Shown one piece after another: positions 56,934 to 64,000 of a DNA stretch of 64,000 bases. Positions within the stretch are counted from its first letter, which is position 1. Every line of letters starts with the position of its first letter. The DNA is taken from positions 62,677,303-62,741,302 of the forward strand of contig OX381710.1 of NCBI GenBank assembly GCA_947462335.1, written 5' to 3'. The notes below the pieces were generated by a model. It had not been told where the DNA came from. It saw nothing but the letters and a program-made list of their open reading frames with translations, and did not search any database. A program made the translations under genes and the position numbers. Origin of the DNA: Harmothoe impar. Lineage: Eukaryota; Annelida; Polychaeta; Phyllodocida; Polynoidae.

Positions 56934-57494
56934 ATGGCTACCAGGAAGTCAGACATAGTGCCATTGAAAGGATCCAATTATGCAACTTGGAAGATTCAAG
57001 CCAGGTGCATGTTGAAGAGGGATGGGATATGGGGAATAGTGGAGGGAACAGAAACAGTGCCTCCAGTAGACCAACCTGACAACCGACTAAAGTATGTATT
57101 GCGTAGGGATCAAGCCTGCGCAAACCTAGTTTTAGCGGTAGACCCAGCCCTGCTGTACATTCTAGGGGAGGACCCTGAAGACCCTAAAATGGTATGGGAT
57201 TCTCTCAACAATCAGTTCCAAAAGAAATCATGGACTAACAAACTCCGGTTGCGCCGCAAACTTTATTCACTGAAATTAGAGGATGGTTGTTCAGTGGATG
57301 ATCATATTCGAGTGATGACGGAGATTTTCAACGAACTCTCGATTGTTGGCGATAAACTCGATGAACAGGACCGTGTGATTCATCTGTTGGCAAGTTTGCC
57401 TGATGCGTTCGAAATGTTAGTCACCGCATTTGAAGCTCTTGATACGGTTCCAGCTATGGAGATAGTCACAGAGCGACTACGACACGCGGAGTGA
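56934..57494 (+). CDS. gag: Copia Gag, capsid-like part
   Basis: ATG opens 186 codons typical of Copia-type Gag (UBN2-like): LKGSNYATWKIQARCMLKRD near residues 8-27, VWDSLNNQF around 93-101, LRLRRKLYSLKLEDG and a leucine/valine-rich helix region to about 180. It ends at TGA (57492-57494). The frame continues directly into the zinc knuckle and Pol, so this TGA divides what is one frame in related elements. Gag forms virus-like particles that package the element RNA. The TGA could be a mutation (the codon sits in a GCGGAGTGA context) or a deliberate readthrough point. Confidence 0.9.
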   Translation: MATRKSDIVPLKGSNYATWKIQARCMLKRDGIWGIVEGTETVPPVDQPDNRLKYVLRRDQACANLVLAVDPALLYILGEDPEDPKMVWDSLNNQFQKKSWTNKLRLRRKLYSLKLEDGCSVDDHIRVMTEIFNELSIVGDKLDEQDRVIHLLASLPDAFEMLVTAFEALDTVPAMEIVTERLRHAE

Positions 57495-60400
57495 AAAATT
57501 GAGGAGAGGTCAGAAGAAGGATTTGCTTTAGCATCACGCAGTGCAAGTGGTAGGTGCAATAGTGGTAAGAGCAATAGTGGTAAGAGCAGCAGTGGTAGCA
57601 GTGGTAATAGCAGCAGTGGTAAGAACAAAGGTGGTATTTGCTACTACTGTAAAAAGAGTGGTCATTATAAGAGAGACTGTCCAAAGCTTCAAAGTAAAAT
57701 GAGTCAGAAGGAGTCAGGAGGAAACTCTGGAAAGCATGGTAAGGAGAAAGCCAACCATGCAAGCTCCTTTGACAACGACTCATGTTTCATCGCACAGCAT
57801 GCACTCTCAACCTCTGGAGGAGGTGGACATAGTTGGATCGTAGATTCAGGAGCAACAGCTCATATGTGCAACCAGAAGGAGCTCTTCAATGAGCTGCACA
57901 GCACCAAAGCATCTGATGTCACTCTTGGTGATGGTCATATCTTGCAGGCTACTGGTGTTGGGACCGTTCAGCTGAACATATCTGGTATCGTGAGGAAATG
58001 TGTGCTTAAGGACGTGTTGTATGTTCCAGATCTTGCATACAATTTGGTTAGCGTCTCAAGGGCGAGTGAAGCAGGATTGCGGACAGTATTTGTGAACAAG
58101 CAGTGTCATATAGAGAAGCCTGATGGTCAGGTAGTGGCAGCCGCCATTCGAGCAGGATCGTTGTACTATGTCGATTGTCTGTCTCACTCAGCTGCAACCA
58201 TCCAGCATGAAGACTCATGGCATAAACGGTATGGCCATTTGAATGAAGACTCTTTGAAGAGACTGGCAAGGGATGGTATGGTAGAAGGTTTCACCTATGA
58301 TTCAACCAAGAAATTGGGTTTCTGCGAGCCTTGTGCTGAGGCAAAGAACCACCGAACAAAGTTCCCAAAGGACGGTGGTACGCGAAGTAAAGAACTTTTG
58401 GGTCTTGTGCACAGTGACGTTTGTGGCAAGATGAAGACCGCATCGATCGGTGGTGCTCAGTACTTCTTGACCTTCATTGATGACAAGTCGCGGTACACAT
58501 GGGTCTATTTCCTGAAAACCAAAGATCAGGTGTTTGAGAAATTCCTGGAGTGGAAAGCTTTGGTTGAGAAGGAGACTGGTCAGAAGGTGAAAACTTTAAG
58601 GACCGACAATGGCGGGGAATATACCTCTAGCAAGTTTGAGACGTATCTCAAGAAGGAGGGAATTCGACATGAGGTCACAGTTCCGAAGAACCCTGAGCAA
58701 AATGGGGTAGCTGAACGAATGAATCGTACCTTGGTGGAGATGGCTCGAGCAATGTTGGGAGATATGTCTCGGTCCTTTTGGGCAGAAGCGTTGTCAACAG
58801 CTGCATATCTGAGAAATCGGAGTCCGACAGCAGCTGTTCCAGATGTGACACCGTATGAGGCATTCAAAGGGAAGAAGCCAGATGTTGCTAATCTGAAACC
58901 CTTTGGAGTGACATGTTATGCACACATCCCAAAGGATGAGCGCAGTAAGCTCGAGTCGAAATCCAGAAAGTGCATCTTCCTTGGATATGGTGACTGTGTC
59001 AAGGGATATCGTCTGTATGACTTGAACCGTAAGAAGGCGATACACAGTCGGGATGTCATCTTTGATGAGCATAGTCTGGATGAGACTGAGGAAAGTCGCC
59101 ATGTCATCATCGAATCTCCAGAAGTCAAGGAAGAAGGAGCTGAGGTTCAACGCCAAGATCCAGCTGAAGCTGAAGCTGAGATGCCACATGAGGTTCCTGT
59201 AGAAGATCCTGTTGTTCCAGACAACAACCAAGAAGGTGTCAGGAAATCTGGTCGTCCAACAAAAGCACCCAATCGTTACGGTCAATGGGTGATGGTTGCT
59301 GAGGAACCTACGAGCTATAAGGAAGCAATGAAAGCTAATCAGGACAAATGGCAAGCAGCCATGGATCAAGAGTATGAGTCGTTACAGAAGAATTCTGTTT
59401 GGGACTTGGTCCCACTGCCTGAAGGTCGGAAACAAGTGGGTAGCAAATGGGTCTATAACACCAAGCTATCAGCTGATGGAAGCGTGGAGCGACATAAGGC
59501 CAGGCTGGTCGCGCAAGGCTTCAGTCAGAAGTACGGAATGGACTACGACGAGACGTTCTGTCCAGTCGTCAGGACTGAGTCCGCTCGTGCAGTAATTGCT
59601 CTTGCTGCAAACAAGAACCTCCTCTTGCATCAGATGGACGTTACTACTGCCTTTCTTAACGGGACCTTAGAAGAAGAGGTCTACATGAAACAGCCCCAGG
59701 GCTTTGTTAAGAAGGGTGAGGAGAATCTGGTGTGCAAGTTGAAGAAGAGCATATATGGACTGAAACAGTCTCCTCGGTGCTGGAACAACGCTCTTGATGG
59801 CTACCTCAAAAGTATCAATCTTGAGCAGTCTAGTGCTGATCCTTGCATCTATACTGGTCCAGAAGGAGTGATAGTGGCTGTCTACGTTGACGATATTCTC
59901 ATTGCCACTGAAACTGAGAAGATGATGACCAAGATGAAGAGGAGTCTATCTCAGAAGTTTGAAGTCAAGGATCTGGGTGAGCTGACATCGTTTCTAGGAG
60001 TGCAAGTCAAGCAATCCTCTGACGGGATATGGATAGGTCAGCCGGGTTACACTTCCAGAATTCTTGACAAATATCAGATGAAGGACGCAAAACCAGTCTC
60101 CACACCTGTGGATATCAGTTCAAAGATGGACACTGATAGTGACAGTCCTCCAGTAGATGCATTGCTCTATCAGTCGGCAGTCGGTAGCTTGCTGTACTTG
60201 TCAAGCTGGACAAGACCTGATATTGCATTCGCCGTGAACACCGTTGCTAAATACAACAGTAACCCAACGATGGAGCACTGGAAAGCAGTTAAGAGGATAT
60301 TGAGATACCTCAAAGGAACCAGTGAACAAGGAATCAAGTACAGCAAAGATTCCAAGAAGAACATCATCGGTTACTGTGATGCTGATTGGGCAGGAGACAG

Positions 60401-60824
60401 GAGTGACCGCAAATCTACATCCGGTTATGTGTTCAATCTAGCTGAAGCTCCAATCAGTTGGAGAAGCAAGAAACAGTCGTGCGTAGCTCTGTCTACAGCA
60501 GAAGCGGAATACGTCGCGTTGGCATCTGCTGCACAAGAAGCTGTATGGCTACGTGAGCTATTAAGGCAACTGGATGGTCCCATTGAAGAAGCTACCACCA
60601 TCTTCGATGACAGTCAGTCAGCCATAGCAATGTCGAAGAATCCACAGTTCCATGGACGTGCGAAGCATATTGGTATTAAGTACCATTATATACGGGGAGA
60701 AATCAACAATGGAACCGTGAAGCTTCAGTACTTACCAACAGCAGAGATGCCAGCAGACATCCTAACTAAAGGGTTGTCCAAAGACAGACATGAGAAGCTG
60801 TCAAGAATGTTTAGAATCGAGTAG
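57495..60824 (+). CDS. pol: Copia nucleocapsid knuckle and Pol (PR-IN-RT-RH)
   Basis: Same frame as gag after the TGA; the first in-frame ATG is at 57699. A Ser/Gly/Lys-rich linker leads to a CCHC knuckle (57639-57680, CX2CX4HX4C). Counting from 57699: protease WIVDSGATAH (about 47-56); integrase HHCC zinc finger (about 172-217) and catalytic D about 239, D in RTDNGGEYTS (about 301) and E in PEQNGVAERMN (about 337); reverse transcriptase with VYVDDILIA (about 729-737); RNase H with CDADWAGD (about 890), AEAEY and DSQSA, ending at TAG. All key residues are present, so the polyprotein looks active apart from the upstream TGA. Confidence 0.93.
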   Translation, partial: KIEERSEEGFALASRSASGRCNSGKSNSGKSSSGSSGNSSSGKNKGGICYYCKKSGHYKRDCPKLQSKMSQKESGGNSGKHGKEKANHASSFDNDSCFIAQHALSTSGGGGHSWIVDSGATAHMCNQKELFNELHSTKASDVTLGDGHILQATGVGTVQLNISGIVRKCVLKDVLYVPDLAYNLVSVSRASEAGLRTVFVNKQCHIEKPDGQVVAAAIRAGSLYYVDCLSHSAATIQHEDSWHKRYGHLNEDSLKRLARDGMVEGFTYDSTKKLGFCEPCAEAKNHRTKFPKDGGTRSKELLGLVHSDVCGKMKTASIGGAQYFLTFIDDKSRYTWVYFLKTKDQVFEKFLEWKALVEKETGQKVKTLRTDNGGEYTSSKFETYLKKEGIRHEVTVPKNPEQNGVAERMNRTLVEMARAMLGDMSRSFWAEALSTAAYLRNRSPTAAVPDVTPYEAFKGKKPDVANLKPFGVTCYAHIPKDERSKLESKSRKCIFLGYGDCVKGYRLYDLNRKKAIHSRDVIFDEHSLDETEESRHVIIESPEVKEEGAEVQRQDPAEAEAEMPHEVPVEDPVVPDNNQEGVRKSGRPTKAPNRYGQWVMVAEEPTSYKEAMKANQDKWQAAMDQEYESLQKNSVWDLVPLPEGRKQVGSKWVYNTKLSADGSVERHKARLVAQGFSQKYGMDYDETFCPVVRTESARAVIALAANKNLLLHQMDVTTAFLNGTLEEEVYMKQPQGFVKKGEENLVCKLKKSIYGLKQSPRCWNNALDGYLKSINLEQSSADPCIYTGPEGVIVAVYVDDILIATETEKMMTKMKRSLSQKFEVKDLGELTSFLGVQVKQSSDGIWIGQPGYTSRILDKYQMKDAKPVSTPVDISSKMDTDSDSPPVDALLYQSAVGSLLYLSSWTRPDIAFAVNTVAKYNSNPTMEHWKAVKRILRYLKGTSEQGIKYSKDSKKNIIGYCDADWAGDRSDRKSTSGYVFNLAEAPISWRSKKQSCVALSTAEAEYVALASAAQEAVWLRELLRQLDGPIEEATTIFDDSQSAIAMSKNPQFHGRAKHIGIKYHYIRGEINNGTVKLQYLPTAEMPADILTKGLSKDRHEKLSRMFRIE

Positions 60825-61021
60825 GGACACCCAGGGTAAAGCTGGGTGAAGAGAGTGATGTGCTAGAAACCGCTCCTCTCAAGAGTAGAGTATCTACATT
60901 AGTCTAAAAACATTTTTCATACTAATAATACGTTGAAACTAAAGTTTTGTTTGTCTATTTGTTTGTTCTCACAGAAGTTTGTAGAACATTATATATATGA
61001 TATGTAAGAACCGAGAAGGAG

Positions 61022-61309
61022 TGTTGAAAATGACGTTTCATACATGCACATATATATAGACATAAAACTCTCAGTAAACCAGTGTGCCAGTGGAGCCCCC
61101 TGGTGTCAAGAAGTGACATTACATAGAACTCTCAGTAGAGCCCCCTGGTGTTATGTAGTGATATCACAACAGTTCCAATAGTGCAGTTTTTTCTCAAAAG
61201 TACAGGTGCTGACTCAGCACAATAAAGTAGTTCTCACTTACTGCTAGACCTCAGACAAGGCAACATCTCTTGTGTTCAGTCTTCTCTTCTTAGTCATAGC
61301 CATTCTATA
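61022..61309 (+). repeat. 3' LTR of copia element
   Basis: 288 bp, identical to the 5' LTR except one C/T position (GAGCCCCCTGG here, GAGCCCTCTGG in the 5' copy). Preceded by purine tract GAGAAGGAG and followed by CAGGT. Confidence 0.95.
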
Positions 61310-61697
61310 CAGGTAGATGTGTACAACAATTGATGGTAGGTCTATGGTTTACCGGTTTACTGTGGAAGAGACTTTAGAGGATTACTTGATTATTAATTTA
61401 AAATTAAAATTAAGAAATCATTGACACTGGTTTGATTAGTTAACAATTTCAATTCATATCTAAGGATAAGGGTAATAAATAAAAATATTGAATAAGATAT
61501 TGGATATTGAATATGACCGTCAAGTAATTATATATGCAGAGCTTGATTTATAGATCATCAAATATTCAGGTATTCAAGTATTCAAGTATTCAGTTACTCA
61601 ATTAAACATATATATATAGGCAGATGTTATTCACTCGCCTACTTACTATGATGATAGAATGTACTGCAGGGGGGGGAGGGGGGGTCACTCCCAGACC
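61310..61697. other. AT-rich DNA between copia and the SGNH ORF
   Basis: No ORF on the LINE strand. Contains TATTCAAG repeats, a (TA) run and a G tract (61670-61684) just past the SGNH stop. Confidence 0.5.
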
Positions 61698-62357
61698 TCA
61701 CAGCCACCCGGCGTTTACGGCCTTTGTTACTGCCATCTCCATTTGAGTAGCTACCCGTTCTTGGTACTCGTATACAGGGTGACACCTGTCGACCAGTCTC
61801 CAATAGTTATGTACATAGCCTGTACTCGCATGGTACCGGTGGCAGAGGCGTTCCACGTAGGGGGTCATTGTGAGATTGCTATTGTTGAGAGCTTTTATAC
61901 CACTATTCAAACCGATTATGGTGTCGTTCAGAATGCCTTGATGTACACTCGGTTGGCAATTATTGGCCTTGTACAGATCAATGCCATAGAGCGTGCACAC
62001 AAATATTTTGGTCGTTGGCCTCGCTGCATATGCACGTTCAATTAGTGTCTCAAATTTATTTAAAGTGTCCAGATATGCATACTCAACGTTAATATTTCTC
62101 ACTGTCACCTTCTTGGAGTCCGAGCAGCGTCGGGTTAGGTCGCATATCCCGGCTTCTATTATGATGGCGTCAATGGGTGCCGGCGTTGACAGGCGGGTTA
62201 CTACCAAGTCGGCTATGACACCAATCGTGGCGCCCGGGACAGTTGTCACTCTGTGAAGCCCTGGCATGATTGGGGCTAAGTAATCTTCAAGGAAACGGGT
62301 CCTAGAATCACCCATAACTTCTACTATCGGGGGCACCTGCATGTTGCTAATGTTCAC
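61698..62357 (-). CDS. SGNH/GDSL-type hydrolase ORF of the LINE
   Basis: The 219-codon frame begins at GTG (62357); the first ATG is at 62342. Block I is GDS (residues 16-18 from the GTG), block II-like PGATIG follows near 40, block III appears as AGICD instead of GxND, and block V is DRCH (D190, H193), so the Ser-Asp-His triad is present. SGNH esterase domains occur in ORF1 of CR1-like retrotransposons, where a role in membrane or RNP handling has been suggested but not settled. It lies in the same frame as, and seven codons after, the NADAR ORF stop, implying reinitiation or readthrough. Confidence 0.8.
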   Translation of the reverse strand: MNISNMQVPPIVEVMGDSRTRFLEDYLAPIMPGLHRVTTVPGATIGVIADLVVTRLSTPAPIDAIIIEAGICDLTRRCSDSKKVTVRNINVEYAYLDTLNKFETLIERAYAARPTTKIFVCTLYGIDLYKANNCQPSVHQGILNDTIIGLNSGIKALNNSNLTMTPYVERLCHRYHASTGYVHNYWRLVDRCHPVYEYQERVATQMEMAVTKAVNAGWL

Positions 62358-62375
62358 CGTCGGGAGGGCGACTTA

Positions 62376-63983
62376 TCAGTCTGAATTGTAGGACAAACCT
62401 TCGATTGAGCTGTCGATCGATCCACACTCCTCACTCCGGCTTTGACTGCTGTCCGCACTGCTCTGTAATGTCTCGTCGAGAACGGTAGAGTCCGAGAAAC
62501 CGTCACTCTCCCCCGGGGTAGCGCTCTCCTCCCATATCTTTTGTGCTTTTCCCGCGCGTGTTTGTCGTCCCCCAGAGCCGCTGTTTTGCTGTAGTTGGGA
62601 GCGCAGTGCCATCAGAAGTTCGCCAAGTAGATTATCGCCGTCATATGAACCATTATCATATTTCTTATCGCCAAACCTGGCATTACCTCCCCATCTTTTA
62701 TTTTCTGTGGCTTCGATCAGAGGAATACTTCCGGTCTCCTCGAGTGCATTTCGCTTTTCCGGGTTTTGATAGAACTTTTTAGATAGACTAATTCTCATAA
62801 ATCCCGTACGTTTTTTATTCCAAGTAGGATTCTTTTCACAGCCCGCTGCAGCTCTCTTAGCATCGAGGCCTGTGATGGAGTCATATACCTCTTTTGCTTT
62901 TCTAAGCTCACCCAGTTCTACGCACTTCAAATATTGGTACAACTGCTCACTAGATGTAAAGTCCTTCCCATCATGTGAGATGCTGCAGGGATTGAAGTTG
63001 CTGAGGAAGGATTTAGCGCCACAAAAAGTGAGGCCAGAGTTAGTCCTTTTCATGTTTAGTGGGCCAAGCTTTGCTAGGGCTACTGCTTTCCTCAATTTTT
63101 CAGCATGGGTGAGTTTTTTTGACTTGGTGTCTTTTCTCGTGTTTTTCTTCTTGTTTTTATTATTCTGCGTGTTAGGACTGGACGCTGTAGTGGAGGTAGT
63201 CGTCATTGCAGCTGTAGATGTCTGCTTGGGGGCCTCCAAGGGCTGCACAGGTTTATCCTGCTTTTCTACAGACGCATTGATTAACTTCCTAGTTTCGGCA
63301 AATTCTGACACAAGATTTATAGGTAACTGTATACCATTACCCTCGGCCGCCAGCCATCTAGCATTGCAGTCAGTTGGTGCACTACTATAGTCAGGGACCG
63401 AGCTTTTCTCCTTAGTTTTACTAAAGGAATCTTTCAAGCTATCTTGTAGTTGCTTGTAAATGACATTGTTCTTCGGGTCGGCATTGATACCCCTCTTATC
63501 CATGGGGGTATCTGTAGATTGATCTTTGGTGTCACTAGTGGATGAGTTACGATGAAAGCGTTGGTACTTATCCCGGTGGTCTCTGGTAGGGGCGGACGTG
63601 TTCCGTCGGTCCTCAGGCCTAGGCCTATAACTGTCATCATGGCGTCTAATATGCTGACTGTGCTGGGGATGATGTTGTTTGCTGTGATACTTGTCATCAC
63701 TAGAGTAACTAGTTGTGTGCTTGTCACGTCCCCTATAGTCACGTCGGTCGTCTTCACCACGATAAGCCAAATTATCATTTCGGGCATTGTTGTTGTCTCC
63801 AGGGTATGCTCTGGTGTCCTGTCGTCTACCATGGGTATTTCCATGTTCACCCCTTCCACGCTGATTGTCATCGTCATGTCTGGGATGTTGTAGACGCCTA
63901 CGGTCCCCACCATGGATGCTGTCACTGCTTCCGTTGTTGTTCCGGTTCCCAGCACCGCCCCTGATGATCTCCCTTCCTCTCAT
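62376..63983 (-). CDS. RGG/RD-rich protein with NADAR domain (LINE ORF1)
   Basis: 535 codons from ATG 63983; the frame stays open to the window edge, so the true start may lie further upstream. Residues 1-190 are low-complexity R/D/G/H/N-rich (RGGAGNRNNNG, GRRQDTRAYPGDNNN), likely RNA-binding and disordered. A lysine-rich stretch (NKNKKKNTRKDTKSKK) precedes a NADAR domain at about 315-462: LTFCGAKSFLSNFNP, SSEQLYQYLK, NPTWNKKRTGFM, TENKRWGGN, and LGELLMALRSQL. NADAR proteins include the YbiA N-glycosidases and enzymes acting on ADP-ribose derivatives. The acidic/Ser-rich tail (SADSSQSRSEECGS) ends at TGA followed directly by TAA. Confidence 0.85.
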   Translation of the reverse strand: MRGREIIRGGAGNRNNNGSSDSIHGGDRRRLQHPRHDDDNQRGRGEHGNTHGRRQDTRAYPGDNNNARNDNLAYRGEDDRRDYRGRDKHTTSYSSDDKYHSKQHHPQHSQHIRRHDDSYRPRPEDRRNTSAPTRDHRDKYQRFHRNSSTSDTKDQSTDTPMDKRGINADPKNNVIYKQLQDSLKDSFSKTKEKSSVPDYSSAPTDCNARWLAAEGNGIQLPINLVSEFAETRKLINASVEKQDKPVQPLEAPKQTSTAAMTTTSTTASSPNTQNNKNKKKNTRKDTKSKKLTHAEKLRKAVALAKLGPLNMKRTNSGLTFCGAKSFLSNFNPCSISHDGKDFTSSEQLYQYLKCVELGELRKAKEVYDSITGLDAKRAAAGCEKNPTWNKKRTGFMRISLSKKFYQNPEKRNALEETGSIPLIEATENKRWGGNARFGDKKYDNGSYDGDNLLGELLMALRSQLQQNSGSGGRQTRAGKAQKIWEESATPGESDGFSDSTVLDETLQSSADSSQSRSEECGSIDSSIEGLSYNSD

Positions 63984-64000
63984 ATTATCCTCATCACGTC

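Larger units (their letters stand above)
56120..61309 (+). mobile_element. Ty1/copia LTR retrotransposon, 5190 bp, near intact
   Basis: Two 288-bp LTRs with a single difference, perfect 5-bp target duplication, primer-binding site, gag-pol in one frame (one TGA), and a purine tract GAGAAGGAG (61013-61021) before the 3' LTR. Gene order protease-integrase-RT-RNase H defines the copia superfamily. LTR identity implies a recent insertion, into the noncoding part of the minus-strand LINE region. Confidence 0.96.
50830..64000 (-). mobile_element. NADAR/SGNH-bearing non-LTR retrotransposon (CR1/L2-like), split by copia
   Basis: The minus strand carries in order an RGG-NADAR ORF (63983-62376), an SGNH ORF (62357-61698) and an endonuclease-reverse transcriptase ORF (54061-51233). 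The probable 3' end is GGCCAATAAAATCAATCAAT (50834-50853), a terminal short repeat after an AATAAA as in L2/CR1-type elements. Removing the copia insertion and its duplicated CAGGT leaves about 8 kb in the window, and the 5' end is outside. SGNH-type esterase in ORF1 together with an APE-type ORF2 is known for CR1-like elements, which supports treating these ORFs as one element. The approximately 2.4-kb noncoding gap between ORF blocks is unusual and leaves room for two separate insertions. Confidence 0.55.

Noticed and set aside
62872..63893. Plus-strand ORFs of 113-172 residues opposite the NADAR ORF
   Set aside because: Antisense shadows; hydrophobic runs mirror the K/R/D-rich coding strand.

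Overview
The window is from a repeat-rich animal nuclear genome. Supporting signs are GT-AG introns, a polyadenylation signal, many microsatellites, minisatellites and terminal-inverted-repeat (TIR) elements, an almost intact Ty1/copia retrotransposon, and an apurinic/apyrimidinic-endonuclease LINE. The mix of copia, CR1/L2-like LINE, numerous MITEs, abundant TACATGTA-type simple sequence and GC-rich codons in small exons suggests a marine invertebrate. A lancelet is my first guess and a mollusc my second; this is inference, and the species cannot be fixed from the sequence alone.

Layout. (1) 0-5.2 kb: a 45-bp minisatellite, a tRNA-Asp-like SINE remnant, a probable first coding exon (3956-4404), and a TA-rich palindrome. 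(2) 5.2-13 kb: nested TIR elements and MITEs, with two phase-compatible small exons of an unknown minus-strand gene (9340-9206 and 8817-8663). (3) 13-20 kb: the best host gene on the plus strand (exons 16523-16937 and 18989-19957, AATAAA just after the stop). It lies in a locus with a recent tandem duplication and broken inverted copies of its last exon. The exon at 3956-4404 is phase-compatible with it, so the gene may span 16 kb. (4) 20-50 kb: mostly intronic or intergenic sequence with minisatellites, foldback elements, a TRIM-like element with 458-bp direct repeats (28099-29927), CpG-rich promoter-like spots (NRF1-, RFX- and YY1-like motifs) and scattered small candidate exons on both strands. 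(5) 50.8-64 kb: a minus-strand LINE carrying, in 5'-to-3' order, an RGG/NADAR ORF, an SGNH-hydrolase ORF and an endonuclease-reverse transcriptase ORF. It is split by a young copia element (56120-61309, target duplication CAGGT).

The most unusual object is the LINE. Its 5' coding block joins a NADAR domain (a family linked to N-glycosidase and ADP-ribose chemistry) to an SGNH esterase in one reading frame separated by tandem stops. The copia element is also informative: near-identical LTRs, a primer site matching the anticodon arm of initiator tRNA-Met (half-tRNA priming as in Drosophila copia), and one in-frame TGA between the capsid part of gag and the zinc knuckle. No rRNA, functional tRNA or CRISPR was found. 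Small-exon calls are by-eye predictions from frame, splice-site and codon evidence and are marked with modest confidence.
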